Source of the DNA: DATBIO01 sp036556965
GTDB taxonomy: Bacteria > Acidobacteriota > Vicinamibacteria > Fen-336
Assembly (NCBI GenBank): GCA_036556965.1
Contig: DATBIO010000166.1
Location: 1-30,616 of the forward strand
Length of the DNA: 30,616 nucleotides
Direction of reading: 5' to 3'
The translations under genes were made by a program, and so were the position numbers. Below, piece by piece: positions 1 to 6,760 of this stretch. Every line of letters begins with the position of its first letter. Within the stretch, counting starts at the first letter, position 1. The notes below the pieces were generated by a model. It saw only the letters and a program-made list of their open reading frames with translations. It made no database searches and was not told the origin of the DNA.

Positions 1-1
1 G

Positions 2-739
2 GTGGAGATGCAGTTCGGCGACTTCATCACGTGCGGCTTCAACCAGATCGTGAACAACCTGGCCAAGACGCACTACCGCTGGGGAGCGCGCGTGCCCGTG
101 GTGGTGCGCGCGCCCGTGGGCGGAGGGATGGGGGCCGGACCTTTCCACTCGCAGAACCCGGAGGCCTGGTTCGCGCACGTGGCCGGGCTCAAGGTGGTCG
201 CCCCCGCCACCCCCTACGACGCCAAGGGCCTGCTCCTCTCCGCCATCGAGGACGGCAACCCCGTGCTCTACCTCGAGCACAAGCTCCTCTACCGCTCGGC
301 CAGGGAGCGCGTGCCCGACGGCTTCTACGCCCTGCCCCTGGGCGCGGCGCGCGTGGTGCGGGAGGGCACCGACGCCACCGTGGTGACGTGGTCGGTGGGC
401 GTGCCCTGGGCGGTGGAGGCGGCCAACCGGCTGGCGGACGAGGGCCGGCGCATCGAGGTGGTGGACCTGCGGACGCTCGTGCCCTGGGACGTGGCCGCGG
501 TGGTGGAGTCCGCGCGCAAGACGGGGCGCGTGCTGGTGCTGCACGAGGCGCCCCACACCGCGGGCTTCGGGGCGGAGGTCGCGGCCGCGGTGGGGCGCGA
601 GGCCTTCGAGTGGCTCGACGCGCCCGTGGAGCGGGTGGCCGCCCTCGACATGCCCATCCCCTTCAGCAAGGCGCTGGAGGACGTGTTCTCGCCGCGCGCG
701 CGCCTGCTGCCCGCCCTGCGCGCCCTGCTCTCCTACTAG
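2..739 (+). CDS. 2-oxoacid dehydrogenase E1 component, beta subunit (5' truncated)
   Basis: C-terminal part of the thiamine-diphosphate-dependent E1 beta chain, which with E1 alpha decarboxylates pyruvate, a branched-chain 2-oxoacid or acetoin in a cytoplasmic dehydrogenase complex. The visible 245 residues begin inside the transketolase pyrimidine-binding domain (QFGDFITCGFNQIVN, then HSQNPEAWFAHVAGLKVV and PATPYDAKGLL) and continue through the transketolase C domain (VVDLRTLVPWD, LVLHEAPHTAGFGAEV). The family is usually about 325-340 residues, so roughly 80-95 N-terminal residues lie before the window. Reading is open to base 2, so the GTG there is not the true start. The stop at 737-739 is three bases from the end of a convergent gene, so E2 is not directly downstream. 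Substrate specificity cannot be read from this part. Confidence 0.93.
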   Translation: MEMQFGDFITCGFNQIVNNLAKTHYRWGARVPVVVRAPVGGGMGAGPFHSQNPEAWFAHVAGLKVVAPATPYDAKGLLLSAIEDGNPVLYLEHKLLYRSARERVPDGFYALPLGAARVVREGTDATVVTWSVGVPWAVEAANRLADEGRRIEVVDLRTLVPWDVAAVVESARKTGRVLVLHEAPHTAGFGAEVAAAVGREAFEWLDAPVERVAALDMPIPFSKALEDVFSPRARLLPALRALLSY

Positions 740-742
740 GAT

Positions 743-2575
743 CTAGAAAACGAGCTGGACCTGGAGGAAGGCGTTGGCCAGGCCCCGCTCCTTGGCCCCG
801 CAGCCCGGCACGCCGTCGCAGCCCGACGTGTAGATGTCGTTGAAGCCCAGCGTGGGTATCAGCCCCGTGAGGCCGCCCACCACCATCAGCCCGTCGTTGC
901 CCAGCGGGCGGTAGACCGCGCCCCCGCCGAGGTCGAACCCGATGGAGTGGTCGATGCTCGGCTGGAAGAGCAGCTCCTCCAGCGCGTCCGTCTGGTGGAA
1001 CCAGAGGTGGCCGCCGCTCACCACCACGGTCAGCTTCGGCGAGAGGACGAGCTCCGCGCCCGCGTTGAGGATGAGCACGCCGGGGTTCACGAAGTTGGCC
1101 TGGCCCTCGAACTTGTGGCTGCGCAGCGCGGGCAGCAGGCTGGCGGGGGCCTTGAGGAGGACGCCGGTCTGGGCGAGCACGATGCCGGAGCGCGCCCAGA
1201 AGCTGAAGGTGCCTCCCGCGAAGCTCGGCAGCTCGTAGATCGCGTCGAAGCCCGTGGCGCGGTGGTCCGCCACGTCGTTGTCGCCCGAGGCGAAGAGCCC
1301 GGAGACGCGGTAGCGCGCGTTCCCGCGCGCGTGGACGACCTCCACCGCGCCCAGGCCGGCCAGGATCTCCAGCCGCCGCGCGGCGATGGGGTTGAACTGG
1401 TCGGCGCCCAGGGCCAGGTAGGCGGCGTGGGAGACGCTCCAGCGGCCCCAGGTCCCCTCGCCCGCCACCCCCAGGTAGTTGGAGGTCACGTCGTGCAGGC
1501 GGGGCACGCCGGCCTTGGCCGGGCGCACGAGGTACCCGTTGTCGTCGTAGTGCTGCTCCTTGGAGGCCTCGTCCCGGCTGCGGTGCAGGCTGAGGGACAG
1601 CGTGTAGCCGGGGCGGAAGTCCCGGAAGAACGCGTTGGCCACGAAGACCTGCTGGTCGCGCGTCTCGAAGGTGTTCAGCCCGGAGTTGGTGCCCTTCTCG
1701 AGGAGGTCGAAGAAGGCCAGGTTGTACTGGAGGTCGTGGCCGTGGACGGAGCCGAAGAGCCGCAGGCCCAGGTTGGAGTCGCTGAAGACCAGGCCGCGGA
1801 AGTCCGAGACGAAGGGCTGGATGCCGGCGCGCACGGAGAGGTGGTCGAAGAGCCGCGCCTCGCCGTAGGCCTCCTCCAGGGACGCGTCCTGGCGCCGGCG
1901 GGCCCGGCCCTCGCGCACGTCCACGCTCACCACGTTGTTCTCCCCCGCGCGCAGCATGGTCATGCTGGCGGCGCCCGTGACCCGCGCCGCCCAGGCGCGC
2001 GGGCGCGGCGCCGGCGCCGAGGGGGCGAGCTCGGCAGTGGCCAGGGCCACCGGGCTGGTGAAGAGCTGCGCGCCCTCGCCGAAGAACTCCAGGCTGTCGG
2101 GGTTGGCGCTGCTGACCCCGCTCCCCACGGGAAGGCGGCGCAGCTCGGCCAGCGCGTCCACCACGCCGGTCAGGGCCAGCGAGACGCCGTCGCCCCTCCC
2201 CACCGCGTGCTTCGGGCCGACCCGCGCGCGGTCGAGGGCGTCGATGGCCCAGCGCCTCGGCAGGGGCACGAACCCGGGGCCCGAGGCGGGGTCCGCCCGC
2301 GGAGCGGGCGAGCCCACGGGCCGGGGCGTCGCCGGAGGAGCGGGCGCGGGGCGCCCCGCGAGGGGCAGGCTGGCCAGGGGCGGCTCGCTCACCTGGTCCT
2401 CCGGCACCGAGAAGCGCTCGCCGCGCGTGGTCTCGAAGACCACGCGGCCGCCGCGGCGCTCCATGAGGGTGACGGGAAAGCGCCGGCCGTCCTTGAGGAC
2501 GAGGAACTGGTCGGCGGCCCCGGAGGCGGCGGCCATGCCGAGCAACAGGAAGGCGGCGCGCAGGAGGAGGCTCAA
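743..2575 (-). CDS. secreted outer-membrane beta-barrel protein, function unknown
   Basis: About 610 residues. The chosen start is TTG at 2575, whose TTGA overlaps the TGA of the upstream GlcG-domain gene. It gives a convincing signal peptide (short n-region with one Arg, LLLRAAFLLLGMAAASG, then AADQF). The later ATG at 2536 would remove the hydrophobic core. Residues of about 25-65 form a small beta-rich module (LVLKDGRRFPVTLMERRGG), followed by a Pro/Ala-rich linker. From about residue 170 on there are alternating polar/aromatic strands typical of a porin-like barrel, ending QVQLVF with a terminal Phe, the usual BAM-recognition feature. A late loop has two Cys (SGCDGVPGC). I do not recognise a named family; alginate-export or phosphate-selective porin-like barrels are the nearest idea. 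It is the last gene of a three-gene minus-strand operon and probably translationally coupled to the preceding gene. Confidence 0.82.
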   Translation of the reverse strand: MSLLLRAAFLLLGMAAASGAADQFLVLKDGRRFPVTLMERRGGRVVFETTRGERFSVPEDQVSEPPLASLPLAGRPAPAPPATPRPVGSPAPRADPASGPGFVPLPRRWAIDALDRARVGPKHAVGRGDGVSLALTGVVDALAELRRLPVGSGVSSANPDSLEFFGEGAQLFTSPVALATAELAPSAPAPRPRAWAARVTGAASMTMLRAGENNVVSVDVREGRARRRQDASLEEAYGEARLFDHLSVRAGIQPFVSDFRGLVFSDSNLGLRLFGSVHGHDLQYNLAFFDLLEKGTNSGLNTFETRDQQVFVANAFFRDFRPGYTLSLSLHRSRDEASKEQHYDDNGYLVRPAKAGVPRLHDVTSNYLGVAGEGTWGRWSVSHAAYLALGADQFNPIAARRLEILAGLGAVEVVHARGNARYRVSGLFASGDNDVADHRATGFDAIYELPSFAGGTFSFWARSGIVLAQTGVLLKAPASLLPALRSHKFEGQANFVNPGVLILNAGAELVLSPKLTVVVSGGHLWFHQTDALEELLFQPSIDHSIGFDLGGGAVYRPLGNDGLMVVGGLTGLIPTLGFNDIYTSGCDGVPGCGAKERGLANAFLQVQLVF

Positions 2576-4236
2576 CGCTCCGGGTGCCGTGGGAACTTGA
2601 CGTAGGGAAGCCTCACGCCGCGCGCGGTCAGGCGGTCGCACCGCCGCTCCGGCGGCGCCTCGAAGCCCACCACGCCCGCGGACGCGACCAGGTCGTCCTG
2701 GTCCGGCCCGTCGCCGCTCACCCCGATGGCCCCCGCCAGGCGGCCGTCCTTGTAGAGGGGGACGCCGCCCGCGTGGAGGGCGATGCCGTTGCCGAGGCCG
2801 GGGATGGGCGTGCAGGCGCCCGCCCCCGCGCGCGCCCACGACGCGGCCAGCGCCTCGCACACGAGGTCGAGCTGGAGGCCGGGGTGGAAGGGGCTCCACT
2901 CCGGCGGCGGCCCCACCGAGAACGGGCCGGGCTCCGTGCCCACGATGCCGGGGGGGAAGAAGGGCTGGGCCAGGAAGCCGACCGCGCGCGAGGTATAGGC
3001 GACGCTCCCGTCGAAGGGCAGGCCGTCGCGGAGGTAGCGGCCGAGGCCCGCGGCGCCCAGGACGGCGGCGGCGCCGGGGCCGCTGAAGAAGGCGGCGGTG
3101 CGCGCCTTCTGCACCGCGGCATCGATGCCGAAGAGCGGCGCGTCCTCGTTGCGGAAGAAGCCGAGCACGTCCCCGCCCGCGTCCACCACCGCCACGTTGA
3201 CGCGGACGAACGTGCGCAGCGGACGCCGGATGGCGGCGCTGGTGGTGAGCGTCTGCCGCGCGGCCTGGTCCAGGATGCGGGCCACCTCGGCCGCGCTCAG
3301 CGCGGCGCCCGCCCGCGTCGGGTAGGCGGCCAGGCCCGCCGGCAACAGGCGCGAGGGCAGCGCGCCGCGGGGGGCGAGGAGGTCCACCCCGGGCGGGCGC
3401 GGCGCTTCCGGGGAGGCGGGGGCGGGCGTCTCGCCGTTGGCGAAGGGCAGGCGGATGCCGTCCAGCAGCACGCTCTCCGCGCGGATGGCCGCGGGGGCGG
3501 CGAACGCCCGCGCGCCGGCCAGCGCCGCCTGCTCTTCCGGGGGCAGGTCCGCGTCCACGGGGTCGACGTCGATCCCCGTGCGGCCGTCGCCCTCGACGCC
3601 CACCCCGCCCACCACCACTCCCCGGCGGTAGAGGGGCTGGCCTCCGGGATCGCCGGAGAGCCCCAGGGGCAGCGCCGCGCCGGGGACGTCCGTGCAGGGC
3701 AAGCTCGACAGCAGCAGGCCGAAGAACGCGCCCCCCGGCGTGAGCTCCACTCCCGGTGGGAAGTTCTGCTGCACCACGAAGGCCGCCGTGCGCGTCGAGA
3801 ACGCGTGCCCGGTGCTGGACAGGAGCGCGCCCGTGCCCGCCTTGCTCAGCGCGGCCAGCTCCGCGGGCAGGGCCAGGCCCTCGAGGCCCTGCTCACCGCA
3901 GCCGCCGGCCACGGGCCGCGCGGGCTGACCCTCCACCACGCTGGCCACGGGCGCGCCGTCCATGCGGAACACGGCCAGCGCGTTGCCCTCCCCATCCACC
4001 ACCGCGATGGTGGCGGGGAGGCCGAGGCGGGCGGCCTCCAGGGCCGCCTCGCGCACGACGGCGCCGACCTCGGCTTCGGAGAGGGCCTGGGCCACGGCGG
4101 ACGCGGGGGCCAGCGCCGCCCCCGCGAGCGCGGCCAACGCCCACCCGACGCGCGTGCGGCAGAGGTGGATCGGACTCCTCCCCGGGGGCCCTTGAATCGC
4201 CGCGCGACTGTAAGCGGAAGCCGCGCGGAGGGTCAA
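2572..4236 (-). CDS. secreted protein with two GlcG/HbpS-like domains
   Basis: The GlcG/HbpS family (PF03928) binds or responds to heme in a few studied members; most are of unknown role. The N-terminal unit starts LSEAEVGAVVREAALEAARL and continues ATIAVVDGEGNALAVFRMDGAP. The C-terminal unit starts LSAAEVARILDQAARQ and has NVAVVDAGGDVLGFFRNEDAP and the family signature GGVPLYKDGRLAGAIGVSGDG. Each unit carries insertions, so the protein (554 residues from TTG 4236) is much longer than a single HbpS of about 150. A signal peptide (VGWALAALAGAALAPASAVAQ) predicts export. The start is uncertain: TTG at 4236 forms TTGA with the preceding stop but gives a 30-residue n-region, whereas a rare ATC at 4170 follows a strong Shine-Dalgarno sequence and gives a normal signal peptide. 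Its stop overlaps the start of the beta-barrel gene, suggesting a shared task at the cell envelope. Confidence 0.85.
   Translation of the reverse strand: MTLRAASAYSRAAIQGPPGRSPIHLCRTRVGWALAALAGAALAPASAVAQALSEAEVGAVVREAALEAARLGLPATIAVVDGEGNALAVFRMDGAPVASVVEGQPARPVAGGCGEQGLEGLALPAELAALSKAGTGALLSSTGHAFSTRTAAFVVQQNFPPGVELTPGGAFFGLLLSSLPCTDVPGAALPLGLSGDPGGQPLYRRGVVVGGVGVEGDGRTGIDVDPVDADLPPEEQAALAGARAFAAPAAIRAESVLLDGIRLPFANGETPAPASPEAPRPPGVDLLAPRGALPSRLLPAGLAAYPTRAGAALSAAEVARILDQAARQTLTTSAAIRRPLRTFVRVNVAVVDAGGDVLGFFRNEDAPLFGIDAAVQKARTAAFFSGPGAAAVLGAAGLGRYLRDGLPFDGSVAYTSRAVGFLAQPFFPPGIVGTEPGPFSVGPPPEWSPFHPGLQLDLVCEALAASWARAGAGACTPIPGLGNGIALHAGGVPLYKDGRLAGAIGVSGDGPDQDDLVASAGVVGFEAPPERRCDRLTARGVRLPYVKFPRHPER
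4168..4183 (-). promoter_or_regulatory. strong Shine-Dalgarno with a possible rare ATC start
   Basis: On the minus strand GGGGAGGAG (4183-4175) is followed by TCCG and an in-frame ATC (4170-4168). Translation from it reads His-Leu-Cys-Arg-Thr-Arg and then the hydrophobic signal core, a well-shaped signal peptide. No ATG or GTG is in frame nearby. ATC starts are very rare, so this is a hypothesis; the competing start is TTG 4236. Confidence 0.4.
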
Positions 4237-5105
4237 GGCGGGCCCGGCGTGCCTTCCGGCGCCGCCGGCGCCATCACGGCCAGGACGCCCAGCAGGACCT
4301 CGCCCAGATCCCGGTCGCCCGCGACCTGCGCCCGCGCCCGCGCCTGCGCCCGCGTCAGGCCGCGGAAGAACAGCCGCCAGGCCGCGTCCTCGTCCAGGCT
4401 CACCGTGCTGCGCGCGTCCGCGCGCCCGCCCGCCTCCAGACGCCATCGTCCGTCCGCGCGCGCCACCGACCACTGGCCCCCGGCCGCGCCCTGGACCTCC
4501 AGCGTGACCGCGGTGCCGTCGGGGGCGTCCACGGCCCGGTAGGCGTGGGGCAGGGCCCAGGCGGAGATGGCGAGCACGGGCCGCAGCCAGCGCGGCTCCG
4601 TCAACAGGCGGGCGCCGACCGCCTCGCGGATCTGCTGCTGGTGGTGCCAGCGCTCCGTGAACTCGCGTCCCACGTCGAGCCACTGCGGCGAGGCCCCTGG
4701 ACCGGACCACGCCACCGGGAAGAAGGCCTCGCGCTGGGGGGCGAGGCCGGCCAGGAAGGCCGCCACCTGCGCGCCGCTCGCGGCCAGGAGGTCGACGAGG
4801 ACGGGCGGCGACAGCCGCCGCGCCGCGCGCACCCAGTCGGCGTTGAGGCCGTCGAGGAAGCGCACCAGCGCGCCCTCGTCCGACGCCGCCTCGGGAGGGG
4901 CCCCCGGGGCGTGGCCGTCGCGGTGGAAGGAGAGCCGCCTCAGGTCGCCGTCGAGCACGTGGGCGGCGACGTCGCGCACCCGCCACTCCCCGGCCGAGGT
5001 CGGGCGGTCCCAGTCCGCCGCGGTGAGCGCGCGCAGCAGCGCCATCAGCTCGTGGTGGAGGTCGGCCAGGAGGTGGCCGGCGGGCACGGGGGGGGGAGGC
5101 GCCAC
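4233..5105 (-). CDS. MDMPI_N / DinB-like metal-binding protein with SCP2-like C-terminal domain
   Basis: About 290 residues, soluble, no signal peptide. The N-terminal half resembles the mycothiol-dependent maleylpyruvate isomerase N domain (a four-helix DinB-fold bundle): HLLADLHHELMALLRALTAADW, then GEWRVRDVAAHVLDGD. The metal triad of that family appears intact as His49, Glu151 and His155 (AAHV; EFTERWHH). The C-terminal third (LEVQGAAGGQWSVAR onward) looks like the sterol-carrier-type domain common in this family. The organism need not use mycothiol; many relatives act with other thiols or have unknown substrates. I chose GTG 5105 because TAGCAT lies exactly seven bases upstream, as for other apparently leaderless genes here. 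An in-frame ATG at 5141 would overlap the start of the divergent gene. First gene of the minus-strand trio; its TGA overlaps the TTG of the GlcG gene. Confidence 0.82.
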   Translation of the reverse strand: MAPPPPVPAGHLLADLHHELMALLRALTAADWDRPTSAGEWRVRDVAAHVLDGDLRRLSFHRDGHAPGAPPEAASDEGALVRFLDGLNADWVRAARRLSPPVLVDLLAASGAQVAAFLAGLAPQREAFFPVAWSGPGASPQWLDVGREFTERWHHQQQIREAVGARLLTEPRWLRPVLAISAWALPHAYRAVDAPDGTAVTLEVQGAAGGQWSVARADGRWRLEAGGRADARSTVSLDEDAAWRLFFRGLTRAQARARAQVAGDRDLGEVLLGVLAVMAPAAPEGTPGPP

Positions 5106-5112
5106 GGGGCGA

Positions 5113-5118
5113 ATGCTA
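5113..5118 (-). promoter_or_regulatory. -10 element TAGCAT, leaderless promoter of the MDMPI-like gene
   Basis: Minus-strand TAGCAT is followed by seven bases (5112-5106) and an in-frame GTG at 5105. No Shine-Dalgarno sequence lies between. The geometry predicts transcription starting at or next to the start codon. No clear -35 box. Confidence 0.5.
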
Positions 5119-5126
5119 TCGCGGGC

Positions 5127-5132
5127 TATGCT
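5127..5132 (+). promoter_or_regulatory. -10 element TATGCT, leaderless promoter of the 99-aa protein gene
   Basis: TATGCT is followed by seven bases (AGTCGCC) and ATG at 5140, with no Shine-Dalgarno sequence. It lies eight bases from the divergent TAGCAT element at 5113-5118. Both are parts of two direct ATGCTA repeats (5113-5118, 5128-5133) 15 bases apart. Confidence 0.5.
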
Positions 5133-5139
5133 AGTCGCC

Positions 5140-5439
5140 ATGAGCGACGATGCGCCGAAGAGCAGCTACGAGCTGGCCATGGAGCGCCTGCGCCGGAAGG
5201 ACCGCGAGACGGGCGAGGAGGAGCGGCCCCTGACCGACGAGCAGAAGGCGGCCCTGGCCGAGGCGCGCCGCGTGGCGGAGGCCAGGCTGGCCGAGCGCGA
5301 GATCCTGCACCAGTCGGCGGCGCGCGCCGCCCTGGAGCCGGAGGCCCGCGAGGCGCTGGAGCTCGAGTACCGGCGCGACCGCGAGCGGATCGTCTCCGAG
5401 CGCGACCGCAAGATGGAGGAGATCCGGGGCCGGAGGTGA
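5140..5439 (+). CDS. small highly charged alpha-helical protein, unknown function
   Basis: 99 residues, about half charged, almost certainly helical. The start is ATG 5140 because TATGCT sits at leaderless distance and the reading begins MSDDAPKSSYELAMERLRRK. Features in order: a SSYELAMERLRRKD segment, a Glu-rich stretch, PLTDEQKAALAEARRVAEARLAEREILHQSA, and a C-terminal helix of alternating Arg/Glu (YRRDRERIVSERDRKMEEIRG). The central and last parts look like coiled coil. I have an impression of similar short proteins in other Acidobacteriota and Deltaproteobacteria but know of no function. There is no signal peptide or membrane segment. It stands alone: divergent from the trio upstream and convergent with glgC, whose stop is five bases away. 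Confidence 0.8.
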   Translation: MSDDAPKSSYELAMERLRRKDRETGEEERPLTDEQKAALAEARRVAEARLAEREILHQSAARAALEPEAREALELEYRRDRERIVSERDRKMEEIRGRR

Positions 5440-5443
5440 CCGG

Positions 5444-6697
5444 CTAGACGACGGTCCCGTCGCGGACGGTCCCGCCCTTGGGGACGACCACGATCCCGTC
5501 GCGGATGAACCAGCCGTCGCCGTCCGCCTCCCCCACCTCCGCCTCGTTGACCAGGCGCACGCCCGCCCCGATGCGGGCGTTCTTGTCCACGATGGCGCCG
5601 CGCACCACGGAGTCGCGGCCGATGCCGACGGGGGGCGTGCCCTCGGAGGCCGCGCGCTGGATCTCCTCCAGGGTCTCGTAGAAGTCCGCGCCCAGGATCA
5701 GGCTGTCGGTGATGCGGCAGCCCGGCCCGATGCGGCTGCGGATGCCGATCACCGAGCGCTCCACCTCCGACCCGATCACGATGCAGCCGTCCGAGAGGAG
5801 GGCCCCGCGCACCACGCAGTCCTCCACCTTGGTGGCGGGCAGGAAGCGCGGGTGGGTGAAGACCGGGCGCGCGGAGTCGTAGAAGTCGAAGGGGGGCACC
5901 GGCCGGCAGAGGGCGAGGTTGGCACGGTAGTAGGACCCGATGGTCCCCACGTCCTCCCAGTAGCCGCGGTGCACGTAGCCGTGCACGCGCAGGCGGGGGA
6001 CGAGGTCGGGGATCACGTGCCTCCCGAAGTCCACCAGCTCCGGCCGGACCACCGACTGCTCCAGCGCCTCGCGCGTGAACGCGTAGATGCCCATGGAGGC
6101 CATGTAGCCGGGGCCCAGGTTCGGCACCTCGGACACGAGGTCGGGGAGGCGCGCGGGGAGAGGCTTCTCCTCGAAGTGCACGATGCGCCCCTGGCGGTTC
6201 ATCTTGAGGATGCCGAAGCCGGCGGTGTCCTCCGCGGCCACCGGGGTCACCCCCACCGTGACGTCGGCCACGTTGCGCCGGTGCAGCTCCACCATGCGCC
6301 GGAGGTCCATCTGGTAGAGCTGGTCGCCGGAGAGCACGAGGGCGTCGCGCCAGCGGTGGTTGCGCAGGTGGCGCAGGCTCTGGCGCACGGCGTCCGCGGT
6401 GCCCTGGAACCACTCCGGGCTGTCCTCCGTCTGCTCCGCCGCCAGCAGGGAGACGAAGCCCGAGGTGAAGAGGTCGAACTTGTAGGTCAGGGTCAGGTGC
6501 TTGTTGAGGCTCTCCGAGTTGTACTGGGTCAGCACGAAGATGCGCCGCAGCCCGTTGTTGAGGCAGTTGCTGACGGGGATGTCGATGAGGCGGTACTTGC
6601 CCGCGATGGGCACCGCGGGCTTGCTGCGATCCAGGGTGAGCGGGAAGAGCCGCGTGCCGCGGCCCCCGCCCAGGATCACCGCGAGGACATCGTCCAT
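5444..6697 (-). CDS. glgC: glucose-1-phosphate adenylyltransferase
   Basis: Makes ADP-glucose from ATP and glucose 1-phosphate, the committed step of bacterial glycogen synthesis, in the cytoplasm. 417 residues, normal for the family. The nucleotidyltransferase domain opens with VLAVILGGGRGTRLFPLT (substrate loop) and PAVPIAGKYRLIDIPVSNCL; FEEKPLPARLP and GYWEDVGTIGSYYRANLAL follow in the expected order. The C-terminal third is the left-handed beta-helix of hexapeptide-like turns (VEDCVVRGALLSDGCIV and so on). The start at ATG 6697 matches the usual N-terminus (MDDVLAVILGG); an in-frame ATG at 6724 adds nine residues. Other glycogen genes (glgA, glgB) are not in the window. Divergent from a CysZ-like gene across a spacer holding a perfect 17-bp palindrome. 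Confidence 0.96.
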   Translation of the reverse strand: MDDVLAVILGGGRGTRLFPLTLDRSKPAVPIAGKYRLIDIPVSNCLNNGLRRIFVLTQYNSESLNKHLTLTYKFDLFTSGFVSLLAAEQTEDSPEWFQGTADAVRQSLRHLRNHRWRDALVLSGDQLYQMDLRRMVELHRRNVADVTVGVTPVAAEDTAGFGILKMNRQGRIVHFEEKPLPARLPDLVSEVPNLGPGYMASMGIYAFTREALEQSVVRPELVDFGRHVIPDLVPRLRVHGYVHRGYWEDVGTIGSYYRANLALCRPVPPFDFYDSARPVFTHPRFLPATKVEDCVVRGALLSDGCIVIGSEVERSVIGIRSRIGPGCRITDSLILGADFYETLEEIQRAASEGTPPVGIGRDSVVRGAIVDKNARIGAGVRLVNEAEVGEADGDGWFIRDGIVVVPKGGTVRDGTVV

Positions 6698-6730
6698 CGC
6701 CGCCTGGCCGCCATGGCCGGGCATTCTCCC

Positions 6731-6747
6731 ACACGCGGACCGCGTGT
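6731..6747. promoter_or_regulatory. perfect 17-bp palindrome between glgC and the CysZ-like gene
   Basis: ACACGCGG-A-CCGCGTGT, two perfect 8-bp arms around one base. It directly abuts the TAGCCT -10 element (6748-6753) of the plus-strand gene and lies upstream of both glgC start candidates, where a dimeric regulator would bind. No regulator gene is nearby, so its partner is unknown. Confidence 0.55.
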
Positions 6748-6753
6748 TAGCCT
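6748..6753 (+). promoter_or_regulatory. -10 element TAGCCT, leaderless promoter of the CysZ-like gene
   Basis: TAGCCT is followed by seven bases (CAGCGCG) and ATG 6761, with no Shine-Dalgarno sequence. Same spacing as the two elements at 5113-5132. Confidence 0.5.
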
Positions 6754-6760
6754 CAGCGCG

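Noticed and set aside
947..2605. A 552-codon open frame on the plus strand opposite the beta-barrel gene
   Set aside because: It has shadow composition (Val/Ala/Gly/Glu/Arg/His) and no motif. The opposite strand has a signal peptide and barrel strands ending in Phe.
5139..5142. Overlapping CATG giving start codons to both divergent genes (minus ATG 5141, plus ATG 5140)
   Set aside because: Attractive, but the minus-strand gene has a better-placed GTG at 5105 with a TAGCAT element seven bases upstream. The extra 12 residues from ATG 5141 are unlike the family N-terminus.
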